From Trichomonas vaginalis G3 (taxonomy: Eukaryota > Parabasalia > Trichomonadida > Trichomonadidae), in NCBI RefSeq assembly GCF_026262505.1, contig NC_067208.1, forward strand, positions 16,129,962 to 16,193,961: a stretch of DNA of 64,000 nucleotides, read 5' to 3'. The position numbers and the translations under genes were made by a program. The notes under the pieces were generated by a model. It saw only the letters and a program-made list of their open reading frames with translations, had not been told where the DNA came from and did no database searches. Below, one piece after another: positions 38,881 through 48,895 of this stretch. Position 1 is the stretch's first letter. Every line of letters starts with the position of its first letter.

Positions 38881-39681
38881 TTATTCTTGACTTTGTTGTT
38901 CCATTTGTTGCATTTGTTGTTCTTGAGCTATTTGTTGTTGAAGTTGTTCTTGTAATACAATACTTTCACCAGTTGCATCTTCCAATTCGAAACTTTCTGC
39001 CGTCATTGACAAATACATAGGACATAAAAGTTTTACAGGAACAAAGTTTGCGTCAACTAAGGTTAAGTTTATGTTTGCTAAAGTGTTTGAGTTTACTAAA
39101 GCTGAAAACTCTGCATTCGAATGAACAATAGGCAAACCAGCAGAGAATGTGTTGTTTATACGCATGAGTATCTTTTGGTCATAGTAGTTTCTGTCGACAT
39201 TCGAATAGCACTTTGAACCTAAGTTTGAAACAATATATAAAATAGGTGTACTTAAAGTCAATGGAACAGACATTCCTTGTATGACACCTTTTCCTGTTAT
39301 AGGAAACTGTTGGTAGTAAAAACCAGATATAAGTTTTGTATTATAGCTCATATTGTTTATAGTAAACTCAGTCGGACATCCAAACATAATGAAACCTGCT
39401 CTAGTTGCAGCACATGTTACATCCGTCCTTAAAGTATTAAATAAGTCAACAAAACCTGTTGGTGGTATATCTGAGTAAGTATCTTCAAAGGAGTATTTTT
39501 TACCATTCACAACAATAAAGTCTTCTGGTGTCAAAGAGCCAAAACAGGCTTTAGTCGTCATTGTGTTTAAAGTTAGTTTACAATATCGTCCTTGAGGACT
39601 TTGTAAGTTTGTTGTTATAGAATTATATGACTCAGGGTTTTTAGTCGTCGTAATAGTATAAACCACTATGTCTTCTGCCAT
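38881..39681 (-). CDS. Penton-like/minor capsid protein
   Basis: The protein has 266 residues and is beta-rich: LTPEDFIVVNGKKYSFEDTY, FVDLFNTLRTDVTCAATRAG, FIMFGCPTEFTINNMSY, LTLSTPILYIVSNLGSKCYS. The C-terminal tail is nearly all Gln and Glu. Size, beta content and position next to the capsid region fit the single-jelly-roll penton protein of polinton-like viruses. No diagnostic motif is available, so the call rests on context. The frame is open. Confidence 0.6.
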   Translation of the reverse strand: MAEDIVVYTITTTKNPESYNSITTNLQSPQGRYCKLTLNTMTTKACFGSLTPEDFIVVNGKKYSFEDTYSDIPPTGFVDLFNTLRTDVTCAATRAGFIMFGCPTEFTINNMSYNTKLISGFYYQQFPITGKGVIQGMSVPLTLSTPILYIVSNLGSKCYSNVDRNYYDQKILMRINNTFSAGLPIVHSNAEFSALVNSNTLANINLTLVDANFVPVKLLCPMYLSMTAESFELEDATGESIVLQEQLQQQIAQEQQMQQMEQQSQE

Positions 39682-39685
39682 TTAC

Positions 39686-40226
39686 TTAGCAAATAAATTT
39701 TAATGAAATGTTGTGGTCGTCAAATATTTTTATGACGTCTGGGAAACTATACTTTAAGTTCAACGTTTCACCTCCTTTCATAACGTATATCTTGTCAATG
39801 ACATTGTATGAAACACCACAGCAAGCAATGTCGGGTTCTATTTCTTTGATGTTTATATCGTCTGCCTCTGTCAAAAGTTTCAATAGTTCTTTCAAAACTT
39901 CATGAGGTTGCAATGACATATGAGTTCACTTTTACAGGGTTGTGTTCGACCAAGTTTAACATTATACCAAAGTTGACAAATCTTCTCCTGAGTTTTAAGT
40001 TTGTCTTTAAGTTCGTTGCTTGTAGTCATTTCGAATATCTGCAACAGAACTTAAGTCTCTGCTAACTTCAGGGTATGTTGGTTCTTTTACCAGGAACTAT
40101 TGTTATACCATCTTCGTCTTCGTATGGTTTCCCCACTTCAACATCTCTTTCTTTGACATTGACAACAACACTTTGCACTGTTTGTGTTTGAGTTGGTGAA
40201 TTTAACTTCACATCTGCCACCGCCAT
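39686..40226 (-). pseudogene. Small conserved protein region
   Basis: Element B copy of the 178-residue protein intact at 54285-54821. See that entry for its composition. It is broken. Confidence 0.5.
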
Positions 40227-40290
40227 TAAACCTTTTGAAACACTTACGCTTCTATTTTTCGGAAATGACATTTTTACTTAGAATAAAAAG

Positions 40291-40806
40291 ATGGACGTAT
40301 TCGGATATCTCTTTGAATTGAAGCAAAACAAAGTTTACACACACAAACAATACAAATACATTGACAGAATAGTTCTTTACACAAACAATGGAAAATGTTA
40401 TAGAATAGCAGTCTTTGCTGAACCAAAATATTTTCATAAAGCAAAGAAAGTTGGTATAACCGAACAATGGTGAAAGTTCTTGAAGCAGACAAATATAACA
40501 ACAAAACTGACCGATATTTCTAAAGGAAAGTTTATAATACAATATTATGTCAAAACTGGCGTACTGTCAATATTTGACGGAGAGAAGTCAGTTCAAGAAC
40601 AACTTACTGACCTGCTGCCAAAATCTGCTCGATGGAAGCTGTCGTTATACCAATCTGTGAGAGCCCCAGCAGGTTTCATCGAACGAATCTTCAAAAGAGC
40701 ATCTTCCGTGAAGAGTGCTATTGGTTTTGTAAACTTCTTTGCTCTCAATTCATCTGGACCGTCTCTGTCACCAGTATATTGTAATTTGTACAGTACCAAC
40801 AGTTGA
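40291..40806 (+). pseudogene. Facing gene overlapping the capsid tail
   Basis: Starts MDVFGYLFELKQNKVYTHKQ after TAGAATAAAAAG. It is oriented against the structural genes and overlaps the end of the capsid region. The homologue in C (53698-54222) is 174 residues. It is broken. Confidence 0.45.
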
Positions 40807-42214
40807 AATACCACCCATAAAAGTCTTCTGAGTCAGCAAATGGAATGCCAAGCCAAAAGTTTGAACGGTCTCCATTTGTATATTGAGTTTTTTGACCTCC
40901 TGTATGAGTCCATACTTTCACATATGGCATAATAGAACTTTGCATTTCAGGGTTAATGCGTTGTTGTGAAGTTTGTTGTTAAAGTTCATAGCATCTAATG
41001 TCAAGTTGTATGACCTCATATCCTCAACTGTAGAATATTCTTCTCTTGGATAATATTTGCCATCTATGTTTATATGATATTTAATACCAGGGTTGTAGAA
41101 ACAGAATAGTCATTTATAGTTCGTCTGAACAGTACAAAACATAGTATCTGCATGTTTCATTGCAGTTGTTAAGGCAATATCCGTTCTTGCACCTGGGTTA
41201 GCACTATTGGTTCCAACTTCACCTGCAAAGTCTTTGACAGATATTTGGTGTATAGGGAACATAAGTGGAACTGCAATATATTTGGCAGCTAAAGCATTTG
41301 AAATATCTGGGTCCAACATATAGACTGCAAGTCTGCTTTCTATTCTCTTGCATTCAAACTTTCGCATGTGAACTTAACTGGGTCCAAGCATCTCCAGCAG
41401 CATTGAAATAATAGTTTACTTCAGTGTTGAGGTTGAGAAACCAAAGTCTAAGTCAACTTTGTTTTTGCAAAAGTCGCGCGAATGACATTTTATTTGTTCC
41501 CACTACTTCTGTAAGAGTGAATGGGTTCTTGTGTTGGTGCAATGACTAAGTTATTTTTGCTTGGAGTAAGTTCGATAGAAATTTTTCCTGCCCAGTTTGG
41601 CAAGTATCTTAAAAACCTGAAGATGAGGAAAGATGACAAAGGAACTCTAAGTTTCAGTTTTACTTTGGTTACTGCTGCTGCAGTTTGTCCAGAAAGGTTA
41701 ACATAAACTCCTGGAACGTTAGGGTCAAGTCTTCTTATTTTCTCAATAGTTGCATACTGGTCTGTTTGTTCTCTAGCTTGTGGTTGTACTGAGTTTCTCA
41801 AAGCGAACCATTCATAGTTTGCCCATGTTACTGTTTGAACTAAGCAGAGTTAGAATATATCTTATATCCCATGAAAACTTCTGGAGCATATTGGTATCCG
41901 ACATAGAAAATTCCATTGCAACCTTTCTTGTCAGACAACTTGGCAGAAGGTTTTATTTCAATGTCTTGTTCCACGTATAAGAATGAGTTGTCAATAGAAA
42001 TAATATGAAACCTGTCGCAAGCAATATCTACTGTTGTTGAAGAACCTTCTCCAAACTCACCTACGTTTCCATAAGAAACAGCAGTTGTATATTCGTAAGT
42101 TCCAGGAACTATTTCTGACCTTCTAATGGCATTGTCGCATTCGTTATACCATTCGGAAACATTTCCATTCATAGCATCCAAAACTGTTGGCGTTATATTC
42201 TGAGCGGCGTACAT
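40604..42214 (-). pseudogene. Major capsid protein region
   Basis: Begins MYAAQNITPTVLDAMNGN. Beta-rich segments such as VPLMFPIHQISVKDFAGEVG and YVKVWTHTGGQKTQYTNGDR are shared with A and C. The expected length is near 530 residues. It is a double-jelly-roll capsid protein by context (inference). It is broken in several places. Confidence 0.6.
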
Positions 42215-42253
42215 TTCATATGAGTAAAAATATAGAATAGTTGGATTATATGT

Positions 42254-45200
42254 CATAATAGAACCCACTCCGACAAGCTTTACTTTCTTCCTGACTGAGT
42301 TTTTAACTCTTCTTTTTCCTTCATTGCCCTCTGCTTGAAGTTGTTGCATCTTTGCATTATGTTCATCTAGTATGTTGCAAATTTCCCATGTCCTTTTTGC
42401 CTTTTGGCTCTGGTCGCCCATCTCAGGTAACCTATATCCTAGAAAGAGTTTGTCATAGTCTGTATTTGAGTCTTCGCGTATTGTTTGCATGACTCTTTCC
42501 TGAGTTTCCGGTTCAAGCTCTTCAAACAGTGCCTGTCCATATGGAATATGCTCGTTTCCAAATATATGTTTTTGTAGCCATTCTGGTTTTCTTTCCATGT
42601 TACCAACTATATCTTTTGTGAATGGGAAAGCTTTTACCCAATCTTTCAGTCTTGCGTCGTTTATTTCTGTAGTTGGTTTTATTTTGTCAAGGAACATGTT
42701 TTTCAATACTAACATTTCATTTGGTACTGTCCAATTGAGTTTTCTTAAATATTCATCCCTTCTCGGTTCATTGTCTGCAAAGTAAGTTTTTATGACATTT
42801 TGTAAACTTTCGTTTGCAAGGTCATGTACAATAGGTTCTCTTCCTTCTCCCTCCCTAACTTTCTTTCTAAACTCTTCACCAAATATACCATCTCTATGGT
42901 TCTGTGTAGTTCTTTGAGATAAATGTTCTAGAACGTCAGGTGTTATATTTCCATCAGCCATGTTCATTTCATACTGGTCCAAAATATCTGCATGTTTCAT
43001 ATCTTTCAATGGCATTAAAGCCGCGCTGAAAATACCAGCTATATCTCGTTCACCATTCGCTTCCATTGCGTCTACAACTTCTTGGAATTGAGTTGTAAGT
43101 TTATGAACCACCTATCCGGATTAGCTTTATGACCCCATCTCATTGTAGTTCCATCGTCTGCAGAAACAAAAGTAGGTTTGTTTCCATCTTGGTTAGGTTC
43201 TGAATGAACTTTAAACAATGTTTCATTTCTATATGTTTTCTTGAAATTTAACCTTTTATTTTCACCGAGTTCATCCGAAGATTGAACGTTAAATGCTCGT
43301 AAGTAAAAAGGGTTGTTGTATTTGTGTACATTTTCTTTCAGTACTTCCATTCTATGCTGAATATTTTCATCTGGTGTTGGAGTCTTTTGTATGTCGGCAA
43401 ACATTTTTCGATATTCTTCTACTATGTCAGCCGAATTTTTTTTAGACTCTTGGAAATATTCCATATTCTCCGCATACTCTTGTTGAGGGTCAAGATTTTT
43501 CGGCTGTTCCAAATCTTCATCTAGTTCTGTGAAGTTAGTTTCCAAAGGAAGGACTTGTTCGTTTCCTTCAGGCTCTTCTAGCTGTTGTTGCTGAACTATT
43601 TCTTCCATGTCTGGTTGTATCTGAACTTCTTCCTGTGGAGTTTCTTGTACCTCATCTGCTGGCATTTCATATATTCCGAGACCGTTTTCAACAATTTCCC
43701 TATCTACGTCATCCGCATTCATAAGCTTTTGTTCTTTCGTTCCGTCTCTATTTTTTACGCGTTTCATGACGAAAGTTGAATTGTCATTTAGCTCTGACAT
43801 CAAATATCTCGGAGTAAATTCGTTCATGTCATTTGGATGATATGCTATTAAATCATATCCCTTAGCGAGCTTGTATTTTCCAGGTTTGAGATTATATCCG
43901 TTTTGGTGCTGAGCCATAAAGCTAAATAGGTTCGGGTCAGTATTTCCATCCTTGAACTTTCCAATAGCTTCTTTATATCTGTCACTAAAGTCAATACTAT
44001 CTGGGAAACCACACTCTTCTTTAAGCATTTTTAAGAATTCTTGGTTTCCTTGTTCTCTACTTCTTTTATGTCCTTGCTCTGTTTGTGTTGGTTGTTGTGC
44101 TGGTTGTGGAGGTGGTTGTTGTGTTGGTTGTTGTGTTGGTTGTTGTGTTGGTTTTGGTGCATGCCTGTGTCTGTGTCCATGTGACGATGTAAATGTTTTA
44201 GGTAGTCCTGGTGCAGGTGCTTCTCTTGGAGGGTTTGGTGGTATATAAGTTCCACCAGCTGGCACATATGTTCCATCTGCAGCGTAATGTCCTACCTGAC
44301 TTTTCGTTCTTAAGAAAGCATTTACTAGGTCTGTTTTGGTCTGTTGTAACTCTTTTTCTTGACTTTTCACAACAGTTGCTCTAACGGCGTCATAGGCACT
44401 TTGAACTGCCTGTCTCGTTGCTGCATCTGTTATTTTCGTCATATTTGTGTGCTACTTCTCTTAACTCGTTGTCGAAACCTTCAGACTTCAGTTTCTTTCC
44501 AGATGAGAAGTCGTTCACTTGTTTCACCTTACTATGAAGAGCTTCGAAGGCGTTCTTAAAGTCAGCATTCGTTAAAGCTTCATTTGAACTGTCTTCATCC
44601 GCTTGTATTTTTGTCCTTATTGACCCTATAAGCTGGGCTGCTTTAGCGTTGGCTTGGGCATCTAACCAGTCATTGTTAGCTTTTATATATCTGCGCTTTT
44701 CATTGCCTTTTGCATGGCTGCGTCGTTATTTTTACTTTCTTGTGCTAAGTTTTCATACTGTACGGTTTGGTTTTGCAACTGTAAAAGTTTTTCTGCCTTT
44801 ACATTGCTTCAACTTCTTTTTTATACTCATCGCTATCCATATATGTCTTCAGGGCTTTTTTTTATCTCTTCATCTTTCAGTACTTTATATTGAAGTAGTA
44901 TGTTTTTCAAATTTATAACATCTTGTTCCATTTTTGCTACTTCTGTTGCTTTTCTGACACTTTTTTTCGCATATTCCTCTGTACTTAGTTCTTTCAGTTG
45001 TTCTTCTTCTTCTTTTTCTCTACGTTTAACTCATTGAGTTCTTTGTGTGTCTGTCATATTCTAGTTTCTTTTCGTTTTCACTTATTTGCTTCTGTATGTC
45101 TATGTTTGACTTTTTGACATCTGATATTTGATTTTTGAGTGAACTCAAATTCATTTGACTTTGAGGTTTATAGGCTGTTCCGTCGCAGCTCCACCATAGC

Positions 45201-45411
45201 CTGCCATTTTCGCTAAAAGTGCCGCTCTTAAACCTCCACTCTGTGCACCAACAACTCGGTTTAAAAGCATAGGATTGCTTGACATTTGTTGCAACATAGT
45301 GGGGTCATTCATAATTTGTTGTTGCAACTGTTGTTGTGGTGTTAGTTTTACTATTGGATGTTTCAATGCTCTCTTCCTCTTACGTATATTCTTACGTAGC
45401 TTACGTGGCAT
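42254..45411 (-). pseudogene. Long Gln-rich virion-type protein region
   Basis: The same layout as 4340-7585 and 48896-52268: basic leader, Lys/Glu/Ala coiled coil, Pro/Gln/His linker (with fewer repeats than in C) and a long helical C-terminal part ending in basic KRRVKNSVRKKVK. It is the last gene before the right end. It is broken in several places. Confidence 0.6.
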
Positions 45412-45449
45412 TTTAAGTGAAGTTAAAAAGCGGTTTTTGACAGATGTTT

Positions 45450-45505
45450 ATATGACACTTTCTCCGATTTATAGGACCTCTCTCATATTCTATCTTGTCA
45501 TGATT
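45450..45505 (-). pseudogene. Fragment of the methylase 3' end
   Basis: On the minus strand it reads GACAAGATAGAATATGAGAG AGG and onward, matching about 26168-26222 inside the methylase gene at the other end of B. It is oriented inward, as the full gene is at the left end. A longer fragment occurs in the same place in C (48679-48865). It may be a remnant of a once longer terminal repeat. Confidence 0.7.
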
Positions 45506-46274
45506 TCATCGTAAATGTTTTGTCAAGACTTTCTTGTCTATGTTTTTGTCAAGACTTCATCGTAATGAGCGTAAAGGACCCAAAAATATAATTTATGTTA
45601 GAATGTTAGATCTAACATGTTTTCTAACATGTTTTCTAACATGGTCTAAAACTCTTGAATTTTCATGAATTTTCATGAATTTTATATATTAATGTTTTCG
45701 TTAAGCCACTTTGTGCCGTCAGTCAGTCAGTTTAGGAAAGACTTTAGAAAGTTGTTGGAAAATAAGTCCTGGGAAGAGTATTTTGAGGCATTTTGTGAAG
45801 AATATACCAACCCGCGGAAAACAGCGGGTTGCTTTTTATACAAAATTCATGAGGTTAGAAAACATGTTAGAAAACGTGTTAGATCTAACATTCTAACATA
45901 AACATTATTTTTGGGTCATTTACGCTCATTACGAAGAAGTTTGACAAAACATTTACGAAGAAGAAGTCTTGACAAAACATTGAAGATGAAATCTCAACAA
46001 AACATTTACGAAGAAGTCTTGACAAAACATTTACGAAGAAGAAGTCTTGACAAAACATTTACGAAGAAGAAGTCTTGACAAAACATTTACGAAGAAGAAG
46101 TCTTGACAAAACATTTACGAAGAAGAAGTCTTGACAAAACATTTACGATGAAATCATGAGTTTTCTACGATGTTAGAAAACATGTTAGAAAACGTGTTAG
46201 ATCTAACATTCTAACATAAACATTATTTTTGGGTCATTTACGCTCATTACGAAGAAGTTTGACAAAACATTTAC
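45506..46274. repeat. Right subterminal repeats of element B with a solo KilA-N module
   Basis: AGATCT boxes at about 45605, 45878 and 46198, and GAAGAAGTCTTGACAAAACA arrays. At 45729-45853 lies a 120-bp piece of the KilA-N gene (matching about 33610-33734) that includes its GC-rich hairpin (45808-45831). No complete gene is present. Confidence 0.8.
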
Positions 46275-46387
46275 GATGAAATCATGACAAAAAAGTCAAC
46301 GGCTGGTCGGCTGGGGTTCGGTCCTCCTCTTGGGTCTTGGGAAAAATTCTTAGGGCTAGAAGGCACGAAGTGCCTGGAAGCCCCACT

Positions 46388-46422
<35 letters not shown>
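46275..46422. repeat. Element B: right terminal inverted repeat
   Basis: Inverse of 24591-24774: GTCAACGGCTGGTCGGCTGG, CCTCCTCTTGGGTCTTGGG, one hairpin module with GGCAC/GTGCC arms, then CCC and 32 T. It lacks the second hairpin module present at the left. Confidence 0.88.
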
Positions 46423-46426
<4 letters not shown>

Positions 46427-46427
46427 A
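46423..46427. repeat. Target site duplication AAATA of element B, right copy
   Basis: AAATA immediately follows the T-run and matches 24586-24590. Confidence 0.6.
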
Positions 46428-48409
46428 TAAGAACATAATTCAATATTACTGATAAATTGCAGGAAGATTAAGGTACCCTATTCAAAAAATGAAAGGGGGT
46501 CCCTCACAAAATTGAAGGGGTACCATTCAAATTCTATCGAAATAGTACCTTAATTAAAAAAGCTCTCAACCGGTACCATTCAAATTCCCTCAAAAATATT
46601 GAAAAGATTTTATGTATGCTGCTAATATAGTTAGTAGCATCATACAGAATGCATAGACAAATTTTTTACTAATTATTTTTTCTTAGCAATTCAAATTCGA
46701 GATCGCTTAACTATGCTTAGAATCATAAGCATAATAATTTTGCAAAAGGTATGGGAATAATTTGAAAATTAATTTCAAAATTATTAATACTAGTGCAAGC
46801 TAGTGTAAGCATGTAAATGCATATTTGTGCACTGATTCGATACTCTTTTTTGGAAATTGTACTTTATCTTAAATTTCGAATGCAAATTTTTTGAATATGT
46901 GTATTGAAACTGTAACCTTTTGTCTAAGTTGCATTCTAATATAGCTCGAATTCTAAAAATGGGACTTTACTCCTCTTTCTTTGAGAAAATTTTAGACAAT
47001 AGCCAAATTGCTAATTTTGTTGGAGTAATACCTGCATTGGGAGGTATAATATATTGTTCAGGGTTGAAACAAGGAGGTAGTTAGTGATAAAGCATAGTTA
47101 CCACATGAAATGCAGTAAAATTTTGAGTCTAAACGTCTTTTAAACCATCAAGTATAAATTATAGAAAAAGATACTTTATATATAGTTAAAATGAAAATGA
47201 TTAGAAAATAGCGTTTTTGATCAAAATTTCAAATTTTTATTTCTGAATATCTCTATTTGTGTCTAATTAGAGACATTTCTATAATTTTAGTGCGCAGCAT
47301 ATGCAATTCCTCTTTGGTTATTGCATTAATTTCTCAAAAAGAAAAAAGTCTTCAATAATTTTTTCAACAATACAGTACTAAAGCTAAGAACTTCTAAACA
47401 CATGAAAAGTTATATCATTCTCGTTAATATGTAGATTATCAATAAAAAGAATATTGTGAAATTTGAATATTTTTTAAAATAGAATGTAGAAATACTTATC
47501 AATGCTTAAAATAGAGATATGTGAGAGCTAGATCCGTATTTATTTACGTTTTCGTGCATATTTTGAATATCAAATTAAATTAATTTTGAAGATTTTAGCA
47601 TCTAAAAGTATTTAATGCCCCTATACAAGCAAGGTAATTCTTACATGTCTTAGTAAGTCCAAACTTAATGTTTTATGATATGGGCCTGACCTCTCCATAT
47701 GGTGACGATAGAAATTGAATAGGGTACCTAAATTAAAAAAAGGAGTTTAAGGATACCCTTACATTGCGTAGTTAGAAAGAGAATATGATATTGTCATGAT
47801 TGCTAAAGTTTTAGGCTCCAGAAATGAATATACATCAAACTGAAACAATTGATAAATTGAATGAACTTTTGAGAGGTTCTCAAATAAAAAAAATTATCTA
47901 ATTTTTTACAATATTACTATTATTTTATCCACATATGTATATATAGTAATTTGAGAAAACTTTTAGGAAAAAATAAGTTTAATAAAAATCTGAATTTTAC
48001 TTGTTGTGGGATTGTTATTAATTGACACTCCAGACGTATTACTAATAGTTATGCGTATGCAATTAAAGTATTTCTGATGGACAAAATGTGAGATTTATAT
48101 CAGATAATTCATTTCTACTATTAAGTTATTCATTTATGAGTTTGCACTTATTCGCACTAAATAAATAACTATTAAAAATTGTTTTAATTAATTGACACCA
48201 TATAATAGAGTGAATTTTGTTTGATCAAACAACAATAGATGATAGATATAAAGCCAAGAAACTTGCTATTAATATGCTCTACTTGCTATTTCAATGTAAG
48301 TATGATATTTTCTAAATGTTTCGTTCAGATAACTTAGATATATTAGTCAAAATTTGAAATTTTAATAGCACATATATTAAAAATAATTATTATTCATAAA
48401 AGATTAATG
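46428..48409. other. AT-rich spacer between elements B and C
   Basis: 2 kb with no convincing gene. Inverted GGTACC-containing motifs lie near 46470-46590 and 47717-47760 (next entry). Otherwise nothing is recognised. Confidence 0.5.
46470..47760. repeat. Possible MITE-like segment with GGTACC boxes
   Basis: On the left, AAGGTACCCTATTCAA and then two GGTACCATTCAAATTC; on the right the inverse TTGAATAGGGTACCT. The TATTCAAT words resemble those in the ends of the 3.5-kb element, where GGCGTCCT boxes play the corresponding part. I found no clear target duplication. It could be a non-autonomous relative or an unrelated repeat. Confidence 0.35.
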
Positions 48410-48414
48410 AAATA

Positions 48415-48600
48415 AAAAAAAAAAAAAAAAAAAAAAAAAGGTAGTGGGGCCTCCAGGCACTTCGTGCCCTCTAGCCCTGAAGATGTTTAGTATAAATGAA
48501 GTTTTTTTGGGTACTGGGGGCTTCCAGGCGCGTTGCGCCCTCTAGCCCATAAAAAATTTTTGAGAGTCGTCGTCGTTGACTTTTTTGTAGAGCACTCAAA
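48415..48600. repeat. Element C: left terminus with two hairpin modules
   Basis: About 25 A, then one hairpin module with arms GGCAC/GTGCC, and 80 bp on a second with arms GGCGC/GCGCC, both inside GG(C/G)CTTCC-type and TCTAGCCC flanks. The two stems differ in sequence but both pair perfectly. The first 100 bp match B's left end; the remainder diverges. Confidence 0.85.
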
Positions 48601-48678
48601 ATAGTATAACTTTGTCCGGACAAGTAAGGGTCTATCGTCGCTACAGGAAAAGTTACGGGCGTTCCAAGGAAGTATACT

Positions 48679-48865
48679 TTGAGAGACTCTTTAGAAACTT
48701 TAGACGTTTTACATAACCATCCATGCTTTTACTTTACATCCGATAAAAGTGGTTTGGAAACCGTTATGAGATGGTTAGAGGACATACATGACTATGAGTT
48801 TAGATATGACAAGATAGAATATGAGAGAGGTCCTATAAACCGGAGAAAGTGTCATATAAACATCT
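48679..48865 (+). pseudogene. Fragment of the methylase 3' part
   Basis: Matches about 26042-26222 of the methylase gene in B (LRDSLETLDVLHNHPCFYFT, SDKSGLETVMRWLEDIHDYE). It lies just inside the terminus and reads inward. A shorter version is present in B at 45450-45505. Confidence 0.8.
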
Positions 48866-48895
48866 GTCAAAAACCGCTTTTTAACTTCACTTAAA

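Larger units (their letters stand above)
24591..46422. mobile_element. Element B: whole Polinton-like element, 21.8 kb
   Basis: Both inverted termini and a 5-bp duplication are present, so the element is complete in outline. Genes from left: Dam-like methylase, small virion-type proteins, fibre-like protein, retrovirus-type integrase, HNH endonuclease, two paralogous 285-residue proteins, KilA-N protein, packaging ATPase, SF3 helicase, penton-like protein, capsid region and long virion protein. Integrase, A32-type ATPase and capsid genes place it among Polintons/polinton-like viruses. No DNA polymerase B and no adenain-type protease is visible. Most genes in the left and central parts are open; the structural gene cluster at the right is broken, with about ten to fifteen breaks overall. 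Near identity with A and C by eye suggests a young insertion. Confidence 0.93.

Noticed and set aside
24591-46422. A hidden DNA polymerase B or adenain-type protease
   Set aside because: I looked for YxDTD/KxY-type and His...Cys protease patterns in the larger frames and saw none. Absence by eye is not proof, so it is stated as a testable finding.
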